34,278 nt of DNA from an uncultured Romboutsia sp. (GTDB taxonomy: Bacteria; Bacillota; Clostridia; Peptostreptococcales; Peptostreptococcaceae): assembly GCA_904418825.1 (NCBI GenBank), contig CAJFPU010000011.1, forward strand, positions 1-34,278, read 5' to 3'. The notes under the pieces are model-generated. The model did no database searches. It was not told where the DNA came from and saw only the letters and a program-made list of their open reading frames with translations. The position numbers were made by a program, and so were the translations under genes. Of this stretch, positions 1 through 8,870 are shown piece after piece (the first letter of the stretch is position 1; each line of letters opens with the position of its first letter).

Positions 1-1461
1 TTAGTAACTCAAGTTGTACCAGGGGTTAAAAAAGCTCAATTATCAGATATAGTTATGGCACCAGTAACTGGTATGGTAGGACTAAAAGATAATGCTTTAG
101 ATGAAGCTATAAGTATATCTATGAATGAAGGTGGTATTAATGCTGCTCTTGAAACAATAAATAATGCAGATGTATCTTATGTAAGTGTATGGAATGATGG
201 GACTCTTAAAGGAGCAATAGATGTTGCATTATTTGTACTTATAATAGGAGGATTCCTTGGAGTTATAACAAAAACAGGAGCATTAGATGCTGGAGTTGGA
301 GCATTAGTTAAAAAGCTAAAGGGTAAAGAATTAATGTTAATACCTGTATTAATGATAATATTTTCATTAGGTGGAACATCTTTTGGTATGGCTGAAGAGT
401 CATTAGCATTTTATGCATTAATAACTGCAACAATGATGGCAGCGGGATTTGATCCATTAGTAGGGGCAGCAACATTATTACTTGGTTGTGGTGTATGAGT
501 TTTAGGTTCAACAGTAAATCCATTTGCAATAGGAGCGGCAATATCAGCAGCAGGAGCATCAGGAGTAGAAATAAATCAAGGAACAACTATAGTTTTAGGT
601 GTTGCGTTATGGATAGTACCTTTAATAATATCTATATTATATGTAATGAAATATGCTAAAAAAGTTTATAATGATAAAAGTAAATCAATATTATCTAAGC
701 ATGAATTAGATGCAGCTAAGGAAGCATTTGATAATAATTCAGGAGAAATATTAGAATTAAGTGGAAAACAAAAAATAGCATTAGGTTTATTTGTTTTTTC
801 ATTTATAGTTATGATTATAAGTGTTATACCGTGGAATGATTTTGGAGTAACTATATTTGATAATACAGCATGGTTTAATGGATCTTCTTTAGGTTCATGG
901 TGGTTCCCAGAATTAACAGTTTGGTTCTTTATAATGGCTGTTGTTATAGGATTGGTATGTAGAATGTCAGAAGAAGACATAGTTAAATCATTTATATCTG
1001 GATGTGCAGACATGGTTGGAGTTGCTTTAGTTGTAGGTATATCAAGAGGTATATCATTTATGATGGCAAATTCAGGTCTAGATTTATATATACTTGATAA
1101 AGCGTCAGGAATACTAAGTGGAGTATCTGGAATGTTATTTGCTAATATGACATATTTAATATACATAGCACTATCATTCTTAATACCATCAACTTCAGGA
1201 TTAGCTTCAGTTTCTATGCCAATATTTGCACCATTAGCAGAAAAGTTAAATATAGCACCTGAAATAGTAGTTTCAGCATTTTCAGCAGGAAGTGGTATAG
1301 TAAACTTAATAACTCCGACATCAGGAGTTGTTATGGGAGGTTTAGCAATAGCTAAAATAGAATATTCAACATGGATGAAGTTTGTAACTAAATTACTAGT
1401 TTTAATATTTATAGCAACAGTAGCAATTTTAGCTATAGGTTCTATGATATTAGGCGTGTAA
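1..1461 (+). pseudogene. yfcC: YfcC/DcuC-family membrane transporter, 5' end outside window, interrupted by in-frame TGA
   Basis: The frame is open from the first base to TAA at 1459-1461 except for one TGA at 496-498. Both halves belong to one multi-pass carrier of the YfcC/DcuC type (C4-dicarboxylate or basic amino acid carriers of the inner membrane). The first half has the loop around MAEESLAFY, the second STSGLASVSMPIFAPLAEKL and NLITPTSGVVMGGLAIAK, all typical of the family. The stop falls inside the conserved GCGV-x-VLGSTVNPF motif, where the family carries glycine, so a single GGA to TGA change explains it. Sequence on both sides is undamaged, so the lesion is recent, or is a sequencing error. 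If translated separately, the pieces would be about 165 residues and, from ATG 646, 271 residues. A functional split is unlikely because the break is in a conserved loop. Substrate cannot be told from the sequence. Confidence 0.8.
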
Positions 1462-1476
1462 TATAAAAATATAAGG

Positions 1477-1511
1477 CCATAGATTTTTATTGTAAAAAAT
1501 CTGTGGTTTTA
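1477..1511 (+). terminator. Intrinsic terminator after the yfcC-like gene
   Basis: Stem CCATAGATTTTT (1477-1488) pairs with AAAAATCTGTGG (1495-1506) across a short loop, with one G-U pair, followed by TTTTATTT. It begins 15 bases after the stop codon. Confidence 0.8.
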
Positions 1512-1535
1512 TTTAATTAAGGATAGGTGAATTTA

Positions 1536-1949
1536 ATGGGTTTAGTAAGTTTTTTAAGCTCTTTATATTTAGTATTTACTATAATACTTTTATTTAGGAA
1601 AAATGATATGGGAAATATATATATACTATTTGGTGGGATTACATTTTTATTTGTAATAGGATATGGATATATTCCATATATGCCAGAAAAAATACAATCA
1701 TTTGGAATATTTATAGTTTTTTCTATGATGATTTTATTGTTTGGTTTAATGTTTGGGATATGCTTAAAATTATTTAATAAAAGTAATAAATCATCAATAA
1801 TTGCATCTATATTATCATCTACTTTATTAATATTTATATTATTTAATATAAAAGGTTATTTATCTTATATGTATATACCGGTTCTTTTATATATGCTACA
1901 AAATAAGGTAAGCATATTTATAGAAACTAAAAGATTACAAAGTTTATAA
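1536..1949 (+). CDS. Small hydrophobic membrane protein, unknown function
   Basis: A 137-residue protein with about four or five hydrophobic segments (roughly residues 1-18, 25-43, 52-76, 84-104, 108-120) and a basic C-terminus ending ETKRLQSL. I do not recognise a family. The ATG at 1536 is preferred to the in-frame GTG at 1527, because AGGTGA at 1525-1530 lies five bases before the ATG and would itself contain the GTG. It sits between two terminators (1477-1511 and 1952-1991), so it looks monocistronic. No catalytic motif is visible. It may be an integral membrane protein of the type found beside transporters, but neighbourhood gives no job. Confidence 0.65.
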   Translation: MGLVSFLSSLYLVFTIILLFRKNDMGNIYILFGGITFLFVIGYGYIPYMPEKIQSFGIFIVFSMMILLFGLMFGICLKLFNKSNKSSIIASILSSTLLIFILFNIKGYLSYMYIPVLLYMLQNKVSIFIETKRLQSL

Positions 1950-1951
1950 TT

Positions 1952-1991
1952 AATAATAAAGGCCTTAAAATTTTTAAAGGTCTATTATTTT
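1952..1991 (+). terminator. Intrinsic terminator after the small membrane protein
   Basis: AATAATA (1952-1958) pairs with TATTATT (1983-1989), and GGCCTT (1961-1966) pairs with AAGGTC (1977-1982), followed by a T-rich tail. It starts three bases after the stop codon. Confidence 0.7.
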
Positions 1992-2034
1992 GCAAAAATA
2001 TATATCTAGTCTTAATAATATAAATACTAACTCA

Positions 2035-2147
2035 TTGTGCTAGTTAAATTTAATCATTTAAAATACTAAAGTTTAACAAAATATATTTTTATAGTTATAA
2101 AACTTTATATAGTAATTTCAATATGTTTAGTAAAATAACTAGCACAA
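2035..2147 (+). repeat. Short dispersed repeat with terminal inverted repeats, copy A
   Basis: A 113-base AT-rich element flanked by a perfect 12-base inverted repeat, TTGTGCTAGTTA (2035-2046) and TAACTAGCACAA (2136-2147). A second, diverged copy lies at 29200-29311 with the same length and conserved ends; the last about 40 bases are the most alike. There is no coding capacity. The structure resembles a MITE or a similar non-autonomous repeat. No clear target-site duplication is visible. It ends 50 bases before the -35 of the metalloprotease promoter. Confidence 0.6.
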
Positions 2148-2196
2148 AATATATATTTAATATATATTATGATATCATATATTATGATATTATATA

Positions 2197-2226
2197 TTGA
2201 TAAAATATTATAATATATGATACAAT
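2197..2226 (+). promoter_or_regulatory. Sigma-A-type promoter of the riboswitch/M60 protease transcript
   Basis: TTGATA (2197-2202), an 18-base spacer, then TACAAT (2221-2226). Predicted transcription start is about 2233, just before the riboswitch. Upstream, ATTATGATAT occurs twice (2166-2175 and 2181-2190) around the palindrome ATGATATCAT, which could be an additional operator. Confidence 0.65.
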
Positions 2227-2240
2227 GTGCTTAAATAAAG

Positions 2241-2314
2241 TGGCAAAACTAGGGAAATCTAGTGACGCAAAGCTATAGGGTCTAAGGTCTTTTGACTATG
2301 ACAGCCAGTTGCCA
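2241..2314 (+). ncRNA. c-di-GMP class I (GEMM-I) riboswitch
   Basis: The aptamer hallmarks are present in order. P1 is TGGCAA (2241-2246) with TTGCCA (2309-2314). P2 is ACTAGG/TCTAGT capped by a GAAA tetraloop (2254-2257). The conserved joining segment GACGCAAAGC follows at about 2264-2273. P3 carries a tetraloop-receptor-like pair, TCTAAG (2281-2286) and TATGA (2297-2301), closed by GGTC-TTTT-GACT. A GNRA loop docking into an 11-nt receptor is characteristic of GEMM-I. The regulated gene is the secreted M60 metalloprotease at 2406. In C. difficile, class I c-di-GMP riboswitches commonly switch genes off through a terminator, among them a secreted protease gene; the same sense here is inference. 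Confidence 0.93.
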
Positions 2315-2343
2315 AAGAGTACATGATACTTTTTGTTTTATTT
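2314..2343 (+). terminator. Candidate riboswitch expression-platform terminator
   Basis: AAAGAGTA (2314-2321) pairs with TACTTTTT (2327-2334) around a CATGA loop, followed by GTTTTATTT. It begins on the last base of riboswitch P1, where a ligand-controlled terminator is expected. The stem is only eight base pairs and A/U-rich, so efficiency is uncertain. Confidence 0.6.
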
Positions 2344-2405
2344 AAATAAATAATTATAATGTCAATGTACTTCTGAGGTAACAAATTAATCAGGAGGAAT
2401 ACAAA

Positions 2406-5400
2406 ATGCATAGAAAAAAAATAGCAGCAATAACAATGGCAGCAATAATTTCAAATATGTCAGCTGGAACGATAGAAGTTTTAGCAAATGAAATATCTAA
2501 CCAAACTATAAGTGTAGAATCACAAACAAATGAAATATCTAACCAAACTACGAGTATAGAGTCACAAACAAATAAAACAGCAGAAAAAGCAACTATAACG
2601 AAGTTTGAATTACAAAATAGTGATAAACTAAATGCTTATAATGAAGAATTTAAAATAGACAATTCAAATATCAAATCTATAACTAACAATGGTGGAACAT
2701 ATCCAAATTCACCTATCGATAAAGCTATAGATGGTAATCTAAGTACTCACTGGGAAACAGGAAACCCAAATAAAGAGAATTTCACAAATGAAGTAGTAGT
2801 TACATTTAAAGAAATAACTACTTTAAATAGAATAGTATATGCAGCAAGACAAGATGTATCTAAAGGTAAAGGATTTGCACAACAAGTAGAAATATATGCA
2901 TCTTCATCTGACAATGGTGATGATTTTGAATTAGTAGCTACTGGAGAATATAATGGTTCTACAGGAGATTTAGTTGAAATTAAATTTAATTCAACAGAAT
3001 TCAAAAGATTAAAGTTTAAATTTGTTAAAGCAAATCAAGATTGGGCATCAGCATCAGAGTTCATGTTTTATAAAGAAGATACTTTAGCAGATAAAATAAA
3101 TACAATATTTACAACTACTGGTATGGATACAGTAAGTGAAGAGTTTAATACAATAGAAAAATTAGAAGAATTAGAAAAAGAAGTTTTAAATCATCCATTA
3201 TATGAAACATTAAAAGATACTATAGATGAAGCAAAAGATATAGTTTCTGGTAAAATACAAAATATAAAAACAGTAGTGGCAGAACAACAAGGTGATAGAG
3301 TTGCTCATGCTAACAATAATTTAAAAATAGGTTTTGGTACTAATAATCAACCAACAGGTGTAGTTGCAATGCCGGGAGATACTATCACAGTATACGTGGA
3401 TGCTGAAGAAGGTAAACCACTTCCTAAATTATTCTTCTCTCAACAAGAAGGTAGTTGGGCTAGTTGGGGTAATACAGTACAGTTAAAAGCAGGAAAGAAC
3501 GTTATAACAGTTCCAAAAGTAACTCAAAATGATGGATGGTATCATCATAGTGTTACACCAGGTGGACCTGTATATATAGTAAATCCTTATACAAGTGATC
3601 AACAAGGTAAAGCTCCTACAATTAGATTTGCTAGTGGTGTGCAAACATTCCCTATGTTTGATGAAAATACAAATGAAGAAGAATTTTTACAATTCTTAAA
3701 GGAATATAAAGAGAAAGTAGATGCTGATGCTAAAGCAAATCCAAATGTAAATGATAGAGAAATGATAGATGTTTTTGAGTTAGTAACTGATCGTATAGTA
3801 TTAACAGCAACAGCGACATCTGCTTATGAAGCTTATATAAAAGGTGATTTTAAGCCAAGTGAAAGTGTAACAATGTATAATGACCATATGGATATGCTTT
3901 TTAAATACCAAGGTTTAGATGGAAGTAGCGAAAAAAATGATCCAAAATATATTAGAGAAAACATAAGACTTGCACAACCTTATGGTTTTATGTATGCAGC
4001 TGGTAATCATACAGGTGTTCAATCTCCACAATTAGTAGGCTTATTAACTACTGTTGGTGGTTGGGGTATAGACCATGAAATAGGTCATAGAATGGATATA
4101 GGTGTAAGAACTATAGGTGAAGTAACTAATAATATGTTACCTAGAAAATCTGCAGCATATTATAATGCGAAACCAGGTAATGAAGTGCCTTATGAAAGTG
4201 AAATTTATAAAAATGTAATAGCTACAGATAATAATGTATTTAGTGAAGGTGGTTACTTTGAAAAATTAGGTGCATTTTGGCAACTTGAAATGGTTTATCC
4301 TGAATACTGGGCTAAGCTAAATAAAATATATAGAGAAAAAAATATAACTGTATCTAATGAAAATGATAAGTTAGATAAATTAGCTTATTACTCTAGTATG
4401 GCTTTAGAAGTAGACTTAACAGAATATTTTGAAAGACATGGATTCCCAGTTACAGATGTAACTAAAGAATTTGCTAGCAAGTATCAAAAACCTTCAAAGA
4501 AAATTTGGTATGCTAATACTAGCTATTTAAATTACGAAGGTGAAGGATTCACAGATAATCCTAATGTATTTGTAAAAACATCTAAAAGTGGAGAAAATAT
4601 AAAAGTAACATTTGGTGTAGATGAAAAGTATAAAAATGATGTAATGGGATATGAAGTATATAGAGATGGAAAGTTAATAGCATTTACAAGTACTAACTCA
4701 TTTACAGATACTGGAGTAAACTATAATGATAATGTTACGTATAAAGTAGTACCTTTTGATAAGAAGTTAAATGAAGGTGAATCAGTAGAAGTAAGTTCAT
4801 ATAAACCTACTTTAAGTGTACAACAAAGTGAAGTAACACTAAAACTAAGAGAAGAATTTAATCCAAAGAGTATAGTAAAAGCAACAAATTACAAAGGTGA
4901 GGATATTACAGATACTGTAAAGATTACAGAGAACATAAATGTAAACGAAAAAGGAACTTATGAAATAAAATACTCAGTAACTGATGAAAATATAGAAACT
5001 ACAAAAACTGTTAAAGTAAATGTAGTAAGTGACTATGATTATTTATCAGATTATACATGGGTATCTACAGAAACTGATTACGGAACTCCAAGAAAAAACT
5101 CTAATATAAAAGGTAGAGTAAATGGTGATATAAAGACATTTAAAAAAGGATTTGGAATACATGCAAATGGTAAAATAGTGTATGATTTATCTGATAAAGA
5201 TTATGATACATTTGAAGCTTTACTTGGAGTTGATATGGGTATAGAATCTCAAAATAACTCAAGTATAACATTTAAAATCGTAGGAGATGGAAAAACACTA
5301 GCTACTACAAAAGTTATAAAGCATGCAGATGATATGGTATATGTAAATGTACCTGTAGAAGGTGTTGAAACATTAAGCATAGAAGTATATGATGGTGGAA

Positions 5401-7943
5401 ATGGTATAAGTTCTGACCATGCTGTAATAGCTAATCCTAAATTAAGTACAAATAATTCTAAGCCAGAATTGACTATAGGTAAGAATGAATCAATTAAAAT
5501 AAGAGATGAATTTGATTTAATGTCTGCTGTTAAGGCAACAGATGCTGAAGATGGAGACTTAACAGAATCTGTAGTTGTAAATTCTAATGGATTTAATGCA
5601 AATAAGTCTGGAATATACACTATAGAATACTCAGTAACAGATAGTGATGGAAATACTACTACTGCTAGTAAACAAGTTGTGGTATATAGTGACAATGTAT
5701 ATTTATCTGATTTAAACTGGAAATCTGCAACTATAGGTTCAGGTAGTGTAAGAAAAGATAGAGCAGTAAATAGTAATAAAATAAAACTTTTAAATGAAGA
5801 TAAAACAGTTAAAACATATAATAAAGGTATAGGAACTCACTCTTATTCAGAAATAGTTTACGATTCTACTGGTTATGAAGTATTTGATAGCTGGGTTGGA
5901 GTTGACAGAAATATTAATGCTAATGAATTATCAAGTGTTGTATTTAAAGTATATGTTGATGGTGAGTTAAAAGCACAGTCAGATGTTATGAGATATGACA
6001 CACCAAAACAACATTTAGTTGTTGATGTAAGAGACTCTAAACAAGTTAAGTTAGTTGTAGAAGTAGCTGATAATGGAAACTCTTGGGACCATGCTAACTG
6101 GGCAGATGCTAAATTCTTAATAACTAATACAAAACCAACAATGAATGTTGAAGAATTAACTGTTTTAAAACTTAGAGATGAGTTTGATAAATTAAGTACA
6201 CTTGAAGCTAATGATATAGAAGATGGAGATATAACATCTAAAGTAGAAATAAGTGGAGATGTAAATACAAATAAGACTGGAACATATAACTTAACTTATA
6301 CAATAACAGATAGCTCAGATAATACAGTAACTAAAGAAAGAAAAGTTATAGTATATAGTGAAAGTGAATATTTATCTGACTTAAATTGGGAATCAGCAAG
6401 TGCAGGTTGGAAAACTGTTAGAAAAGATAATTCAATAAGTGATAATAAATTAAAATTATTAAATGAAGATAAAACAGTTCAAACATATAATAAAGGTATA
6501 GGTACTCATTCTCATTCAGAAATAGTTTATAATTCTAATGGATATGATGTATTTGATACTTGGGTAGGAGTTGACCAAGCGGCGTCAGGTCAAGTATCAA
6601 GTGTTATATTTAAAGTATATGTTGATGGAGAGTTAAAAGCACAAACAGATGTTATGAGAGCTAATACTCCAAAACAACGTTTAACAGTAGATATTAGTAA
6701 CTCAAGTAAAGTTAAATTAGTAGTAGAACAAGCTCAAAATGGAACTGATTGGGACCATGCAAACTGGGCAGATGCTAAGTTCTTAAAATTTAACTCAGTA
6801 CCACAACTTAATATACCAAGTTCAATATCTACTAAAGTAGGTGAAAAAATAGATTTAAATCAAGAATTTTCTGCAATAGATGCTGAAGATGGAGATATAA
6901 CATCTAAGGTTGAAGTAAGTGGAAGCGTAAACTTCTATAAACCAGGAAAATATGATATAACTTATAAAGTTATAGATAGCGATGGAAATGAAGTTGTAAA
7001 AACTAGAAATGTTGCAGTTGTTGATATGCAAGATAGTAAATATTTAAGTGATTTTGATTGGAAATCAGAAACTCATAGCTATGCAGCACCTAAAAAAGAT
7101 GTAGCTACAAGTGGAAATGCTTTAAGATTAACTGATGAAAATGATGAAGTAGTTACTTTTGATAAAGGTATAGGCGCTCATTCAAAATCAACAATAGTAT
7201 ACGACTTAAGTGATAAAGATTATGCATATTTTACTTCATATATAGGAGTAGATAGACAAATGTATAATAGTGTAGGGTCTGTAAGCTTTGAAGTGTATGT
7301 TGATGGAGTTAAAAAGTACGATAGTGGATTAATGAATTCAAAAGATCCAATGAAATATTTAGAAGTTGATATAAATGGAGCAAAAGAATTAAAACTTGTA
7401 GTAACAGACGGTGGAAATGGAAATGGTTCAGATCATGCTACTTGGGCAGATGCAAAACTTCATTTTGCAAACTCTGAAAGAGAATCTATTGAAAGCGAAG
7501 CAAGAAAAGAACTTAGAAAATTATTAGAGTATGCAGAAACTATAACTGAAGATATGATTGGTGCAACAACTCATATAGAACAAAGATGGTCTAACTTTAT
7601 TTCTGCAAAAGACACAGCTAAAAAATGTGTAGAAGATTTCAATAAAACAGATGAAGAAATAACAAATTCTATATATGAGCTAAATTACTATATAAGTGAA
7701 TTATATATTGAAAGTGAAACAAAAATTAAACTTAGAGAATTATTAGAGTATGCAGAAACTATAACTGAAGATATGATGGGTGCAACAAATCATGCAGAAG
7801 GAAAATGGTCTAACTTTGTTTATGCAAGAGATTTAGCTAAACAATATTTAGAAGATGGTAGTAAAACTGATGAAGATTTTGAAAGTTGTATATTTATGAT
7901 AAATTATTATATGTCAGAACTAGAGCTTAAGTCAGAACTATAG
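2406..7943 (+). CDS. Secreted multidomain M60-family zinc metalloprotease (mucin-type), 1845 aa
   Basis: An exported protease predicted to cleave glycosylated host proteins such as mucins. A signal peptide (residues 1-27, cleavage after VLA) is followed by two copies of a 14-residue repeat (28-55). An F5/8 type C (discoidin) domain spans about 90-225. The M60 region spans about 288-675 with H557-E558-I-G-H561 and the family GEVTNN motif supplying E572, giving HExxH-x10-E. Then come an FN3-like module (718-800) and four pairs of Ig-like (DUF5011-type) plus NPCBM carbohydrate-binding domains (about 801-1015, 1018-1240, 1241-1461, 1465-1688). Two FIVAR-like helical repeats close the protein (about 1695-1842). 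There is no LPxTG, SLH or membrane anchor, so it is probably released. RBS AGGAGG (2392-2397) is eight bases before the ATG. It is preceded by a c-di-GMP-I riboswitch, suggesting control by the motile/sessile switch. Family is firm; the substrate is inferred from M60 and NPCBM precedents. Confidence 0.93.
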   Translation: MHRKKIAAITMAAIISNMSAGTIEVLANEISNQTISVESQTNEISNQTTSIESQTNKTAEKATITKFELQNSDKLNAYNEEFKIDNSNIKSITNNGGTYPNSPIDKAIDGNLSTHWETGNPNKENFTNEVVVTFKEITTLNRIVYAARQDVSKGKGFAQQVEIYASSSDNGDDFELVATGEYNGSTGDLVEIKFNSTEFKRLKFKFVKANQDWASASEFMFYKEDTLADKINTIFTTTGMDTVSEEFNTIEKLEELEKEVLNHPLYETLKDTIDEAKDIVSGKIQNIKTVVAEQQGDRVAHANNNLKIGFGTNNQPTGVVAMPGDTITVYVDAEEGKPLPKLFFSQQEGSWASWGNTVQLKAGKNVITVPKVTQNDGWYHHSVTPGGPVYIVNPYTSDQQGKAPTIRFASGVQTFPMFDENTNEEEFLQFLKEYKEKVDADAKANPNVNDREMIDVFELVTDRIVLTATATSAYEAYIKGDFKPSESVTMYNDHMDMLFKYQGLDGSSEKNDPKYIRENIRLAQPYGFMYAAGNHTGVQSPQLVGLLTTVGGWGIDHEIGHRMDIGVRTIGEVTNNMLPRKSAAYYNAKPGNEVPYESEIYKNVIATDNNVFSEGGYFEKLGAFWQLEMVYPEYWAKLNKIYREKNITVSNENDKLDKLAYYSSMALEVDLTEYFERHGFPVTDVTKEFASKYQKPSKKIWYANTSYLNYEGEGFTDNPNVFVKTSKSGENIKVTFGVDEKYKNDVMGYEVYRDGKLIAFTSTNSFTDTGVNYNDNVTYKVVPFDKKLNEGESVEVSSYKPTLSVQQSEVTLKLREEFNPKSIVKATNYKGEDITDTVKITENINVNEKGTYEIKYSVTDENIETTKTVKVNVVSDYDYLSDYTWVSTETDYGTPRKNSNIKGRVNGDIKTFKKGFGIHANGKIVYDLSDKDYDTFEALLGVDMGIESQNNSSITFKIVGDGKTLATTKVIKHADDMVYVNVPVEGVETLSIEVYDGGNGISSDHAVIANPKLSTNNSKPELTIGKNESIKIRDEFDLMSAVKATDAEDGDLTESVVVNSNGFNANKSGIYTIEYSVTDSDGNTTTASKQVVVYSDNVYLSDLNWKSATIGSGSVRKDRAVNSNKIKLLNEDKTVKTYNKGIGTHSYSEIVYDSTGYEVFDSWVGVDRNINANELSSVVFKVYVDGELKAQSDVMRYDTPKQHLVVDVRDSKQVKLVVEVADNGNSWDHANWADAKFLITNTKPTMNVEELTVLKLRDEFDKLSTLEANDIEDGDITSKVEISGDVNTNKTGTYNLTYTITDSSDNTVTKERKVIVYSESEYLSDLNWESASAGWKTVRKDNSISDNKLKLLNEDKTVQTYNKGIGTHSHSEIVYNSNGYDVFDTWVGVDQAASGQVSSVIFKVYVDGELKAQTDVMRANTPKQRLTVDISNSSKVKLVVEQAQNGTDWDHANWADAKFLKFNSVPQLNIPSSISTKVGEKIDLNQEFSAIDAEDGDITSKVEVSGSVNFYKPGKYDITYKVIDSDGNEVVKTRNVAVVDMQDSKYLSDFDWKSETHSYAAPKKDVATSGNALRLTDENDEVVTFDKGIGAHSKSTIVYDLSDKDYAYFTSYIGVDRQMYNSVGSVSFEVYVDGVKKYDSGLMNSKDPMKYLEVDINGAKELKLVVTDGGNGNGSDHATWADAKLHFANSERESIESEARKELRKLLEYAETITEDMIGATTHIEQRWSNFISAKDTAKKCVEDFNKTDEEITNSIYELNYYISELYIESETKIKLRELLEYAETITEDMMGATNHAEGKWSNFVYARDLAKQYLEDGSKTDEDFESCIFMINYYMSELELKSEL
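2487..2570 (+). repeat. Two tandem 42-bp repeats encoding a 14-residue unit
   Basis: Residues 28-41 (NEISNQTISVESQT) are repeated as 42-55 (NEISNQTTSIESQT), encoded by 2487-2528 and 2529-2570 with only a few base differences. The repeat directly follows the signal peptide cleavage site. Because 42 is a multiple of three, gain or loss of a unit would keep the frame. Confidence 0.85.
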
Positions 7944-7956
7944 TTAATTAATATAA

Positions 7957-7993
7957 AAAGCCAATAGCGTATTTAAATGCTATTGGTTTTTTT
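7957..7993 (+). terminator. Intrinsic terminator after the M60 protease
   Basis: AGCCAATAGC (7959-7968) pairs with GCTATTGGTT (7979-7988), followed by a T tract to about 7992. The flanking A and T tracts could let it work on both strands. Confidence 0.85.
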
Positions 7994-7997
7994 AATT

Positions 7998-8050
7998 GGA
8001 GATATGTTTTCTAAGCAGTTTCTAAATCCATCAGCTTTTGGTTTAAGTAC
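7998..8050 (-). pseudogene. katG: Relic of a catalase-peroxidase (katG) gene
   Basis: Read on the minus strand, 8050 down to about 8000 encodes VLKPKADGFRNCLENIS. This resembles the catalase-peroxidase motif VLEPKADGFRNYL, found in the C-terminal half of bacterial KatG. The frame soon meets stops on both sides and nothing else of KatG is recognisable nearby, so it is at most a scrap of a deleted gene. The similarity rests on my memory of about 13 residues; a chance match cannot be excluded. The rest of the 7944-8268 gap is plain AT-rich sequence apart from the terminator. Confidence 0.4.
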
Positions 8051-8268
8051 TTAAAATGATTTAATATCAGTTTTTTCTTGTATTGAATCTGTTATAAAAA
8101 AAGTATAATGTATAAAAATATATTTAATGTAAATATTTAGTATTAGAGATATTTATTAAGATTGATTTAAGAATAAGTTATTATAATATAAGATATTGAT
8201 AAATAATAAATATCTTAATACAATGTAAATACAATATAAAATAAATTTTAAAAGAAGGAGTATCAATA

Positions 8269-8655
8269 ATGAAAAAATTTAATAATAAAATTAAAAATCC
8301 ATTATCTATGCTAATGTATATAATTGCAATTTTTTTAGGATTATACACAATATTTACAATGTATAATTCATATGCATACATATCAAATCTTGTAGATCAA
8401 GGTTTTGTTATAACTGATGATATAAAAAGTGTAGTAACATATTGTGTAGGAGCTTCTGTACCATACTTATTTTATACAATAGCTATTTGGTCAATAGGAT
8501 ATATCATAAATAAATTAAATTATATCATTAATGAGATTAAGTTATATAATAATGAAATTATAAGAGAAGATGTTAAATTAATAGATGATAATAGTACAAT
8601 TAATGAAAAGATTAGAATTGAAGAATCTAGTGATGATATAAATGATAAGATATAA
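8269..8655 (+). CDS. Small two-TM membrane protein with acidic C-terminal tail, unknown function
   Basis: A 128-residue protein with a basic N-terminus (MKKFNNKIKN), a first hydrophobic segment at about residues 14-36, an intervening loop, a second at about 60-84, and a charged, mostly acidic tail (about 90-128). RBS AAGGAG at 8254-8259 supports the ATG. It stands alone: a terminator precedes it at 7957-7993 and a symmetrical one lies downstream at 8822-8860. I do not recognise the family. The two-TM layout with a cytoplasmic tail resembles many small clostridial orphan membrane proteins. Confidence 0.65.
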   Translation: MKKFNNKIKNPLSMLMYIIAIFLGLYTIFTMYNSYAYISNLVDQGFVITDDIKSVVTYCVGASVPYLFYTIAIWSIGYIINKLNYIINEIKLYNNEIIREDVKLIDDNSTINEKIRIEESSDDINDKI

Positions 8656-8821
8656 TCAAAAACTAGATAGAATTTTATAATTTTAAAATTAACTTAAATT
8701 ATATTTACAATATATTGCATAAATATAATTTATCAAAAATATATTTTAATAAATTATATTATAATGAAGTAAAATAGTAATAATTATTATGAAAGGTTCT
8801 GAAAACTTAAACTTATAAATA

Positions 8822-8860
8822 AAAATAACTAGCTTTTATTTTTAAAAAGCTAGTTATTTT
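8822..8860. terminator. Bidirectional intrinsic terminator between convergent genes
   Basis: A near-perfect hairpin, AAAATAACTAGCTTTT (8822-8837) pairing with AAAAGCTAGTTATTTT (8845-8860). With A and T runs on both sides it can end the plus-strand gene at 8269 and the minus-strand MFS gene, which stops at 8871. The rest of 8656-8821 shows no feature. Confidence 0.85.
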
Positions 8861-8870
8861 ATTTATAAAT

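Noticed and set aside
496..498. TGA read as selenocysteine or as tryptophan
   Set aside because: The family residue is glycine, not cysteine or tryptophan, no SECIS-like hairpin directly follows, and no other gene here uses TGA internally.
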